From CAZUGA01 sp964619885 (GTDB lineage: Bacteria > Pseudomonadota > Gammaproteobacteria > Methylococcales > UBA1147): a stretch of 64,000 bases of DNA. The notes under the pieces are model-generated. The model was not told where the DNA came from. It saw only the letters and a list, made by a program, of their open reading frames with translations, and made no database searches. The position numbers and the translations under genes were made by a program. The stretch is taken from NCBI GenBank assembly GCA_964619885.1, contig CAZUGA010000017.1:19955-83954 (forward strand), read 5' to 3'. Every line of letters begins with the position of its first letter. The stretch's first letter is position 1. This document shows, one piece after another, positions 56,498-64,000 of the stretch.

Positions 56498-56911
56498 ATG
56501 CGGCGACGTAGGTACCATTCAAATACAGAGCAAGAGTCGGAAATCAATCTGACACCGATGCTGGATATCGTCTTTATTATGTTGATTTTTTTCATTGTAA
56601 CCACATCCTTCGTTAAAGAATCTGGCATCGATGTAAATCGGCCCACCGCGCAAACTGCCGAACGTAAAGAACGTGGCAATATCATAATATCAATCAAAGC
56701 TAACGGTGAGATCTGGATAGACAAACGTACCGTTGACATACGCGCTGTACGAGCTAATGTCGCTAGGTTGCACGCGGAAAATCCGTTGGGATCGGTTATT
56801 ATTGCTGGTGATAAGAACGCGATACTCCAAGTATTGGTCGAAGTTATGGATCAAGTTCGGTTAGCTGGTGTTTACAATGCATCGATTGCGGCGGAAGCGG
56901 AGTCGAGGTGA
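56498..56911 (+). CDS. exbD: ExbD proton-channel subunit
   Basis: 137 aa. One membrane helix with the key aspartate in PMLDIVFIMLIFFIVTTSF, then the periplasmic ExbD domain. Overlaps the tonB start by 4 bases (GTGA). Confidence 0.92.
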   Translation: MRRRRYHSNTEQESEINLTPMLDIVFIMLIFFIVTTSFVKESGIDVNRPTAQTAERKERGNIIISIKANGEIWIDKRTVDIRAVRANVARLHAENPLGSVIIAGDKNAILQVLVEVMDQVRLAGVYNASIAAEAESR

Positions 56912-57546
56912 GTCAGAGGTGGGTCCCAGCTTTTATATTGGGTGTGCTAGTTACGCTTACACTTTTCTGGTTGATGCAAACTATGGTATTGAATTCGGGC
57001 CGCGGATTACGGCCAACGGATGATATAAAAATGGTTGAATTCGTCAGGCTAAAGCGGGATACGACCATAAAGACGAAAAAACGTGCTCTACCGGAAAAAC
57101 CCCCACCAAAGAAGCGACCGCCGCCTCCCAAAATGACATCGACGCAACGGCAACAGGTCAAAACCAAGATGCCCAAAATTGACGTGCCGAATCTGGAGTT
57201 TCCGACTCATAACGCGAGGATTGGCGGTTCTTTGGTTGGGGATTTACAAATGGGCGGATTTAGTGGGGAGATAAGTTCGAATTTGATACCGATTTTTCGA
57301 GTACCGCCACGATATCCAATGCGCGCGGCGAGTCGCAGAATTGAGGGTTGGGTCAGGGTCGAATTTACCATTACCGAGTTGGGTACGGTAACGGATGCAG
57401 AGGTCATCGAAGCCCATCCAAACAGCATATTTAATCGTGCTGCGCTTCGGGCGATCGCCAAATGGAAATTTAAGCCCAAGTTAGTAGCGGGTGAACCCGT
57501 TGAACAACGTGCTTTGCAGGTTTTGCAGTTCAAGCTGAAAAAATAG
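56908..57546 (+). CDS. tonB: TonB energy-transducing protein
   Basis: 212 aa from GTG. N-terminal membrane helix (about 5-25), a Pro/Lys-rich linker (PEKPPPKKRPPPPK), and the C-terminal TonB domain (YPMRAASRRIEGWVRVEFTI and AIAKWKFKP). It links ExbBD to outer-membrane receptors. The only receptor visible nearby is broken. Confidence 0.92.
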   Translation: MSQRWVPAFILGVLVTLTLFWLMQTMVLNSGRGLRPTDDIKMVEFVRLKRDTTIKTKKRALPEKPPPKKRPPPPKMTSTQRQQVKTKMPKIDVPNLEFPTHNARIGGSLVGDLQMGGFSGEISSNLIPIFRVPPRYPMRAASRRIEGWVRVEFTITELGTVTDAEVIEAHPNSIFNRAALRAIAKWKFKPKLVAGEPVEQRALQVLQFKLKK

Positions 57547-57547
57547 T

Positions 57548-58762
57548 ATGAGCCGGTTACGTTGCTGCAATATTTTTGTGTTAATGATTTTAGTGCTAGT
57601 CGCGTCGGTATCAAACGCTAAAAGTGATAAGTCCACCACCACTGTTTCCCCTGCCGTTTACAAGCAATTGCAGCGAGTTGATGCACTGTTAAAAAAATCT
57701 GCCTACGGTGAAGCATTGCAAAAGCTAACCGCGCTGGTACCGGAAGTTAAAGCCGGTAGTTATGAAAAAGCGGTAATTTGGCGATCTATCGCGTCTATCT
57801 TTTCACAGCAGGGGAACTATAAGCAAGCTGCGGAGGCGCTAAAGAAATCATTGGCGACTCAAGCTCTGCCGTCGGACCAAAAGGTGAAAGCGCAGGTAAA
57901 TCTGGGTGAATTGTATGTCGCCGCTGGGGACTACAAAAAAGCCGTGGCTATATTGAAGGAAGGTATTGCGCGCGCCAATTCGCCATCCAGTGACCAATAC
58001 TTTAAATTGGCCAACGCTTATGCACAATTGAAGCAATTCAAAAATGCAGTACCCCCGATGCAAAAAGCGATAAATCTTGCCAAGAAACCGCCTGAATCTT
58101 GGTATAAATTGCTTTTGGCGATGCAGTACGAGGCGGGTGATTACGCTGGCGCGGTCACAGTATTGCGCAAGCTGATCGTCAAATTTGCGCCCAACAAAGA
58201 ATATTGGTTGCAATTGATCGCGATGCACCAGCAGTTGAACCAATTCAAAAAGGCGCTGGCCGTTAATGAATTGGCCTATCGTGAAGGTTTTGTAACCACA
58301 CCTGGGGAAATCGTAAATCTTGCCAATATGTTGTCATCGCAAGATACACCGTATAGAGCCGCGGAGCTCATTGAAAAAGAAATCGGTACTGGACGATTAG
58401 CGAACTCGTCAAAGCATTGGGAAATGGTTGCCAATGCCTGGACCGATGCGCGCGAATTTGATAAGGCGATCGCAGCGTATAAAAAAGCATCGGCTGCTCA
58501 TCCGACCGGAGAGTTATATTATCGTTTGGGGCGGTTATACATTGAGCAAGAAGATTGGCAGAATGCACACAAGTCGCTTTTGAATGCATTTCAAAAAGGT
58601 GGCTTAAAGGATCCCGGGAACGCGCATGTACTTTTTGGGGTTAGCTGTTACGAGCTACATTTTACCGACAAAGCTGAGCGGGCGTTCAATAAAGCGCAGA
58701 GTTATAAGAATACTCGAAAAATTGGCCGGCAATGGTTGGATTTTCTCCGGTCGGATTCTTAG
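57548..58762 (+). CDS. TPR protein of the TonB operon
   Basis: 404 aa. Signal peptide (to about residue 24), then repeated TPR-type helical pairs over the length (for example GNYKQAAEALKKSL, GDYKKAVAILKEGI, QFKNAVPPMQKAI). Starts one base after tonB stops. In related operons it helps TonB2-type function at the outer face of the membrane. Its stop codon shares a base with the 5' end of a MITE-like repeat. Confidence 0.88.
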   Translation: MSRLRCCNIFVLMILVLVASVSNAKSDKSTTTVSPAVYKQLQRVDALLKKSAYGEALQKLTALVPEVKAGSYEKAVIWRSIASIFSQQGNYKQAAEALKKSLATQALPSDQKVKAQVNLGELYVAAGDYKKAVAILKEGIARANSPSSDQYFKLANAYAQLKQFKNAVPPMQKAINLAKKPPESWYKLLLAMQYEAGDYAGAVTVLRKLIVKFAPNKEYWLQLIAMHQQLNQFKKALAVNELAYREGFVTTPGEIVNLANMLSSQDTPYRAAELIEKEIGTGRLANSSKHWEMVANAWTDAREFDKAIAAYKKASAAHPTGELYYRLGRLYIEQEDWQNAHKSLLNAFQKGGLKDPGNAHVLFGVSCYELHFTDKAERAFNKAQSYKNTRKIGRQWLDFLRSDS

Positions 58763-58967
58763 AAGCTGTCCGTATTTCATTTACAACACTCCTTCTCATC
58801 GCTATGAGATTAGTGTGTTGCATCGATCGGTTGAATCCACACTCTAGAATGACCTATTTTTCCGATAATTCTCGTTAAATACTTCAAATATTCGCCTCTA
58901 ATCATCGATAAAGTACCCTAATTCTGGCTCGTTTTTGGGTCAAAAATGTTAACCGGACAGCTTCTTA
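58759..58967. mobile_element. MITE-like element with 11-bp terminal inverted repeats
   Basis: GAAGCTGTCCG at 58762-58772 and its exact complement at 58954-58964 bound a 203-bp non-coding block. TTA lies immediately outside on both sides (58759-58761 and 58965-58967), as a target-site duplication would. Ends and TTA fit IS5-like transposition; no transposase is present. It sits exactly at the stop codon of the TPR gene. Confidence 0.55.
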
Positions 58968-59002
58968 ATATTGAATAACCGGCCCTGTGATTTGGCAGCA
59001 AA

Positions 59003-59044
59003 CCGATGCTTATCGGCCGTTTTTAAAAAATGGTCATTTTTTAA
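59003..59044. terminator. Two adjacent hairpins, likely transcript end after the TonB operon
   Basis: CCGAT/ATCGG (59003-59016) is followed by CCGTTTTT. Then a 10-bp perfect inverted repeat TTAAAAAATG/CATTTTTTAA lies at 59023-59044. T and A runs on both strands suggest a bidirectional terminator. The remaining 347 bases up to the YfiR gene show no gene. Confidence 0.5.
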
Positions 59045-59391
59045 GCAGTTGTTACAGACATAATTATTGGCAAAATATCGTCTTGTTTATTGGGTTATTC
59101 AATATCCCATTTGTTCCCCTGATTCACCACTTTTCCAGGTATCCATTCAAACTCGTTAAGTTAGCCCCATAAGATTGCCAGCTTATTTATTCGGAATATT
59201 GTTGTATCCCTGTCTTCACCCAAAATCCAGCTATACTTTTTTCCAGAGTACATCGAATATATAGATTAAATGGTTGGGGGTATTGCCTAGTGTTTATGAC
59301 AAAGTGTATAAGATTTGGGCTAATTTGTTTGTCTTCGGTGTTTTTCCAATTAACTGATTTGATGCGATCTTAGGCGATCATTCTTTCATCT

Positions 59392-59994
59392 ATGTTGTTC
59401 ATGCATGGTGATGCATACCTTGGGAAGGTCTTTTGGCATAGATGGCCCTGGGTTTTTTTATACTGCTGTGCCACTGTCGTACAGTTAGGATTGATTTTCC
59501 CATTCTCACTTCATGCAGAAGAGAATTCCGTAGAGTATAAAATCAAAGCCGGATACTTATATAACTTTAGCAAATTTATCGAATGGCCAATTGGAGAAAG
59601 TCCAAAGAATGGTCAATCCCTAAATATCTGTCTGTTGGGTAACGACCACTTTGGGAATGTACTCGACCCTATTCGAACAAAAAAATCCAAAGGGCGCCCC
59701 ATTCAGTTGTTTCGATATGAGCAAATGGCTGCCGAGGTTCGTCAATGCAAAATATTATTCATTGCAGACTCCGAAATTGATAGGGTTGAAACGATCATTG
59801 GCGATCTGTCGGGGACAAGTCTTTTGACGGTGGGTGATACCGAGAAATTTGCCGCTATTGGGGGGATGGTCGGATTTGTAGTCAAGAACGGCAGGGTTCG
59901 ATTGCAGATTAATCGACTAGCCGTCGAGAATGCTGGATTGAACATTAGCGCCAAACTGTTGGAAGTTGCGCAGATTGTGGAGACGCAACGATGA
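59392..59994 (+). CDS. YfiR/DUF4154 periplasmic regulator
   Basis: 200 aa. A signal segment (to about residue 42) is followed by the YfiR fold (EYKIKAGYLYNFSKFIEWP, CLLGNDHFG, VETIIGDLSGTSLLTVGD). YfiR in Pseudomonas binds and represses the diguanylate cyclase YfiN. Its stop overlaps the next gene by 4 bases, and that gene is a YfiN-like GGDEF protein, so the pair is likely functional. Confidence 0.88.
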   Translation: MLFMHGDAYLGKVFWHRWPWVFLYCCATVVQLGLIFPFSLHAEENSVEYKIKAGYLYNFSKFIEWPIGESPKNGQSLNICLLGNDHFGNVLDPIRTKKSKGRPIQLFRYEQMAAEVRQCKILFIADSEIDRVETIIGDLSGTSLLTVGDTEKFAAIGGMVGFVVKNGRVRLQINRLAVENAGLNISAKLLEVAQIVETQR

Positions 59995-62414
59995 AGCAAT
60001 TTGGCGGGCATTCAATTAGACGCAAGCTTTGGATGATTGTTCTAGTTTCCAGCTCGATGGCTTTGTTGTTCGCGGGTTTCTTTCTATTTATCCTAGAATT
60101 TTACGAGCTGAGGAATACCGTTCAGGATGAAATTAAGTTAACCGCGAATTTGGTCGGAAGTCGCAGCACTGCCGCTTTGGTTTTCGAAGATAGCGATTTG
60201 GCTAATGAAAATTTGGCAAAGCTAGCCTCTAATCCTTCGATTGTTGCGGCCTGTATTTTTCACCAGGATGGTGATCTGTTTGCGAAAATTATTCGATCGC
60301 AAACTGTCGATTTTGAGTGTCCAAAGGCCCTGTTTAGTGCGGCCTCAGAGTTTGACGGCACAGAAATATCACTGTTCGAGCCAATTGCGCTGGATAGCGA
60401 AATTATAGGATCGATATTCGTTCGCGCGGACCTCAGTGCATTATATTTGCGCAAGTTGCGGTTTCTGGGATTAGTTTGCCTAGTGTTTATCGCCGCGTTG
60501 ATTATCACATTCGCCATTTCTTCCCCACTCTTACAGGTAATTTCGGGCCCGGTCAGGCGTCTGGTTGATACCGCACAGAGTATTAGTAAACACAAAGACT
60601 ATTCATTGCGGGCGGAAAAAGAAGACGACGACGAACTCGGTCAGTTGGTGAACGAATTCAACGGTATGTTGGAGACCTTGGAAAAGCAGAATCAAGCGCT
60701 GGTCGCGACCAAAAACCGGTACCTAGCTTTATATAACGATAACCCGACCATGATCGTCAATTCGGATCTCCAAGGTCGAATTGTATCGATAAACCGATTT
60801 GGCGCGGAGTTATTAGGTATACCGCACAATGAATTAGAGGGGCATTCGATATTTGACTATACCTTTCCAGACGATGTGCGGCCGTTGCTGGGTTTGCTGG
60901 CCCTATGTGCAGAGCGGCCTGACGCTGTTCACAAGCTGGATATTCGCAATGTGCGGGGTGACGGTGAAACAATTTGGGTCCGTCAGTCGGCGCGATTAAT
61001 CGTCAACGAACAACAAGACGAGAATGTGTTAATCGTTAGTGAGGACATTACCGAGACCCGTAAGCTATCTGAAAAAATTGCGTACCAAGCCAGTCATGAT
61101 GCACTGACGGATCTTGTAAACAGGACGGAATTTGAGGAACACATCAAAAGAGCTGTTCAATACGCTAGAAACAGTCAGGTCGAGCACGCTCTCTGCTATT
61201 TGGATTTGGATCAGTTCAAAGTAGTTAATGATACCTGCGGTCATATTGCCGGAGATGAACTTCTGCGTCAGTTAGGCGCTACGTTGAAGAAAAGTATTCG
61301 CCAATATGACGTATTGGCGCGTCTCGGTGGGGATGAGTTCGGTATCTTGATGCAAAATTGCTCAATGGATAATGCGATTATGGCGCTGGAAAAAATCAGG
61401 GCGCGCGTAGGCGATTTTCAATTTGCCTGGGAAGAAAGCAGTTTCAGTGTTGGGGTCAGTATTGGCGTGACTTCGATAAACGGCACGAGTGGCAATCAAG
61501 TTGAATTGCTCAAAGAAGCGGATGCGGCGTGTTATGCGGCTAAGGACAAGGGTCGTGACCGGGTTCATGTATTTAGGCGTGACGACGAGGAATTGGCGGT
61601 AAGGCAAGGTGAAATGCAATGGGTAGGAAGAATCCGGGCGGCTTTGGAGGAAGACCGGTTTTGTCTGTTTGGTCAGCAGATAATTACCATCGGAAATAAG
61701 AATCCGGACCAGAGTATTCATTTTGAGACGTTGATTCGCTTGAGAGAGAAAGATGGGCGACTGGTCCCACCAGGGGCGTTTCTTCCAGCCGCAGAGCGCT
61801 ATAACCTGTCTCCAAGTATCGATCGATGGGTCTTTAGTACGATTCTGGAATGGTTGTCCAGCAATCCACAATTTTTGGAACGATTGTCGGTTTGCTCGAT
61901 TAATCTTTCGGGGCTTTCGTTGTCCGAAGACAGCTTTCTTGGATTCATAATTGATGAATTTTCCAGGTGGTCGGTACCTGCTCAAAAAATCTGTTTTGAA
62001 ATCACTGAAACGGCAGCGATTTCGAATTTAACCAATGCAACGAATTTTATCCAGATTTTGAAGAAGGAAAATTGTCTGTTTTCGCTGGATGATTTTGGTA
62101 GTGGTTTATCGTCGTTTGCTTACCTAAAAAATTTACCGGTTGACTTTCTAAAGATCGATGGATTATTCGTCAAAGATATCGCCACCGACCCAGTTGATTT
62201 GGCCATGGTGCGTTCCATCAACGAAGTGGGGCACGTGATGGGTAAAAAAACTGTAGCCGAATTTGTCGAAAATCAGACAATTCTAGATATATTGAAAACC
62301 CTTGGGGTTGACTACGCGCAGGGTTATGGCATAGGTAAACCGGTTGCCTTAGACGAGTTGTTGGTATCTTTTGAGGAAAAAAATATTCTTATGGGAGAGT
62401 CCGCCAATGAGTAA
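59991..62414 (+). CDS. YfiN-like membrane protein with HAMP, PAS, GGDEF and EAL domains
   Basis: 807 aa. Membrane helix (about 12-37), periplasmic CHASE8-like sensor (about 38-155), second helix (about 160-180), HAMP (about 182-235), PAS (about 245-365), GGDEF (446-450, RxxD site RQYD just before) and an EAL domain in which the motif reads ETL (E579 kept). DDFGSGLSS is present. The cyclase site is intact; phosphodiesterase activity is possible but uncertain because of the ETL change. The periplasmic domain is the likely YfiR contact. Confidence 0.92.
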   Translation: MKQFGGHSIRRKLWMIVLVSSSMALLFAGFFLFILEFYELRNTVQDEIKLTANLVGSRSTAALVFEDSDLANENLAKLASNPSIVAACIFHQDGDLFAKIIRSQTVDFECPKALFSAASEFDGTEISLFEPIALDSEIIGSIFVRADLSALYLRKLRFLGLVCLVFIAALIITFAISSPLLQVISGPVRRLVDTAQSISKHKDYSLRAEKEDDDELGQLVNEFNGMLETLEKQNQALVATKNRYLALYNDNPTMIVNSDLQGRIVSINRFGAELLGIPHNELEGHSIFDYTFPDDVRPLLGLLALCAERPDAVHKLDIRNVRGDGETIWVRQSARLIVNEQQDENVLIVSEDITETRKLSEKIAYQASHDALTDLVNRTEFEEHIKRAVQYARNSQVEHALCYLDLDQFKVVNDTCGHIAGDELLRQLGATLKKSIRQYDVLARLGGDEFGILMQNCSMDNAIMALEKIRARVGDFQFAWEESSFSVGVSIGVTSINGTSGNQVELLKEADAACYAAKDKGRDRVHVFRRDDEELAVRQGEMQWVGRIRAALEEDRFCLFGQQIITIGNKNPDQSIHFETLIRLREKDGRLVPPGAFLPAAERYNLSPSIDRWVFSTILEWLSSNPQFLERLSVCSINLSGLSLSEDSFLGFIIDEFSRWSVPAQKICFEITETAAISNLTNATNFIQILKKENCLFSLDDFGSGLSSFAYLKNLPVDFLKIDGLFVKDIATDPVDLAMVRSINEVGHVMGKKTVAEFVENQTILDILKTLGVDYAQGYGIGKPVALDELLVSFEEKNILMGESANE

Positions 62415-63371
62415 GTTCACGCTAGCGAAGGTGATAGTGTATTTCTTATTGTTAGCGGTATTTCAGATTGCCAATGCGGGTTCTGAAACAGGAGAAGGTG
62501 CCAACGAAGCAACCTTAAATGATTATGGGGCTGAGCCGAGCATGGATGATTTTTTTGAGTTGTCGCCGTCCGAACTGGCTAATATACCAATTGAAATCGC
62601 AAGCGGCAGTGCGCGACCGGCGAAAAGTGCTGCTGGTGTGACCACAGTGATTACGGCTGATCAAATTGAAGCCATGTGAGCATAGACCCCCTCAGCAATG
62701 ATTCGAATTATTCCGTTCGTGGGATTCGCAATACAACGGGGGCACTGGTTTTGGTGCTGCTTGATGGAACTAGGCTTTCGGTACCCTATTTTGGTGGCCG
62801 GACCTTCGGTTTTCGCATGCCCACGCAGAACATTCAGCGAGTTGAGGTGATTCGGGGGCCCGGTTCCGCTGTGTATGGGGCTGATGCCTTTGCCGGAGTA
62901 ATTAATATAATTAGCAAGAGTGCGATGGATATCGACGGTACCACGGTTGGTGGGCGGGTTGGGAATTTCGATAGCCAAAGTGGTTGGGGTCAACACGGCG
63001 GTCATTGGGCTGGATGGGATGTGGCTGCCAGTTTACAGTACCAGCATAGCAATGGAGATAGGGGACGGATTATTGACTCCGATTCGCAAAGTGGAATCGA
63101 TAGCGTGTTAGGAACGGATGCCTCGTTGGCGCCCGGTTCGATGGATAACCGCTTCGAATTATGGAATGCGCAATTGGGATTAAAACGAAAATATTGGGAT
63201 ATAAGATTTTGGGCTTCAAACCAAAACGATGCTGGGGTTAGAGCCGGCATTGGGTCAGCGTTAGATTTGAGGCGGGTGTCCATTTCTAGGTGCCAACACG
63301 TAAGCGATAACTGTTGGTTTTTGATCGTTTGTCCGAATTATATAACGAATAAGATCTACAGGTTTGTGTGA
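62407..63371 (+). pseudogene. TonB-dependent receptor, deleted and truncated
   Basis: Starts ATG 62407 after GGGAGAG, overlapping the previous stop. Signal peptide to about residue 22, then plug-domain start VTTVITADQIEAM and a stop at 62679. Another frame resumes inside the plug (SIDPLSNDSNYSVRGIRNTT, RVEVIRGPGSAVYGADAFAG) after a deletion of roughly 15-20 codons. Beta-barrel sequence ends near 63280, after about 200 residues, where the frame runs into unrelated codons. A full receptor has about 650-800 aa. It cannot form a barrel. Confidence 0.85.
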
Positions 63372-63492
63372 TTTGACTCATATCTAATTTTCACTAGGCC
63401 TTATCACGTGAATAACGGTTAACAATCGATCGATCGCGTACCGTCAATCCAATTAATCTTTGATATTCAATCCTCTTTTCTTTGGGTCATGA

Positions 63493-63509
63493 TTGGCATC
63501 CGATTTGCC
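63493..63509 (+). promoter_or_regulatory. Probable sigma-54 promoter
   Basis: TTGGCATCCGATTTGCC has GG-N10-GC spacing (GG 63495-63496, GC 63507-63508) and close match to consensus. It is 105 bases before the ORF at 63615. The region between the receptor remnant and this site shows nothing else. Confidence 0.5.
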
Positions 63510-63614
63510 TCTGTCTAAGGTCTATCCAATAAATTATTACTAAATATGGACATTAACGGCATATCACCGATTCAACTGGATTCGATGTCGTTTGTTACCT
63601 TCCGAGGAAACTAT

Positions 63615-63873
63615 TATGCGAACCGATGAATTGATCAGCAATGGTTTTATAGGGACTTGTCCTGAGCAAGCTGGATGTTGCCAAGCTGCGTTTCCAGTGG
63701 GTCTGCCGCAGCCATCATTTTTTAAAAAAAATACAACCATCGACTGCGCATCGTGGAGACGAGATTTTTTGGCTGAAGAGCGGTGTAAAAGAACTAATGT
63801 TTCTTTTGAGTTCTTTGGGGGTGGTAACCGTGTGTATTCAAAACGCTTGGGTTCATCTGGAATATTTGTTTGA
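63615..63873 (+). CDS. Unrecognised ORF, 85 aa, possibly frameshifted
   Basis: ATG 63615 after GAGG, downstream of a probable sigma-54 promoter. It is Cys-rich at the start (GTCPEQAGCCQAAF). A different frame opens over its second half and runs on to 63961 (HRGDEIFWLKSGVKELMFLL and further), so the true gene may be a frame-broken longer one. No family recognised. The final 40 bases of the window show nothing. Confidence 0.3.
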
Positions 63874-64000
63874 TTTTGATAGTACGATTGTGACCCCCAA
63901 AGAGACTAGCGTTGAATATATTGACCAAGAGAAAAATCTTAGTTTTAACCTGAATCCGTGACAACAGTCCCGGATAAATGGGTGTAAAGCACTGATAAAG

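Overview
The window looks like chromosomal DNA of a gammaproteobacterium. The gene content and order fit that class: comM, ubiK and glnK-amtB together; argS beside a SPOR-domain gene and priA; proC-yggT; thiG-trmB; rlmG; a TtpC-type TonB operon; and a yfiR plus GGDEF-EAL pair. No ribosomal RNA, tRNA, CRISPR array or phage structural gene was seen. Nothing here allows a genus-level call.

Layout. 1-14,965 is ordinary chromosome: a cut-off coiled-coil gene, a c-di-GMP GGDEF-EAL protein, a TetR-MFP-RND efflux cluster, a decayed PliI-like gene, a MOSC protein, a copper P-type ATPase, RlmG, a DUF457-like membrane protein and an RlpA-like protein. 14,967-25,236 is an accessory island. It holds (i) a complete diversity-generating retroelement (DGR) with an Avd protein, a DGR-type reverse transcriptase, a 116-bp template repeat and two target genes that both join a caspase-like protease to an FGE-sulfatase/C-type-lectin fold ending in a variable repeat; (ii) a catalase plus ankyrin operon in which both genes are broken; (iii) four tandem double-glycine-leader peptide genes behind a probable sigma-54 promoter and before a strong terminator; and (iv) a degraded IS3-type element. 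25,237-53,295 is mostly housekeeping: comM, ubiK, two tandem glnK-amtB pairs, a flotillin-like gene, ppnN, argS, priA, an ECF sigma/anti-sigma pair, dsbB, a spore-photolyase-like radical SAM gene, proC, yggT, a dynamin-like GTPase, trmB, a thiS-thiG fusion and aroG. 53,850-63,371 is a TonB energising operon, a possible MITE, yfiR with a GGDEF-EAL partner, and a broken TonB-dependent receptor.

How the genes work together. The DGR is the main result. Both target genes carry the variable repeat at their 3' end. Of 28 mismatches to the template repeat, 27 fall on template adenines, which is the signature of adenine-specific mutagenic retrohoming. Target 1 has one membrane segment between its caspase and its variable domain, so it could display the diversified domain in the periplasm with the protease in the cytoplasm. 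Target 2 has no membrane segment and looks cytosolic. The likely picture is a pair of diversifiable sensors driving a protease, perhaps in defence or cell death; that role is inference. The second unusual locus is the sigma-54-driven array of four cysteine-free GG-leader peptides, with no transporter or modifying enzyme nearby. Several genes are eroding (PliI-like, catalase, ankyrin, IS transposase, TonB receptor), so the accessory regions are in flux.
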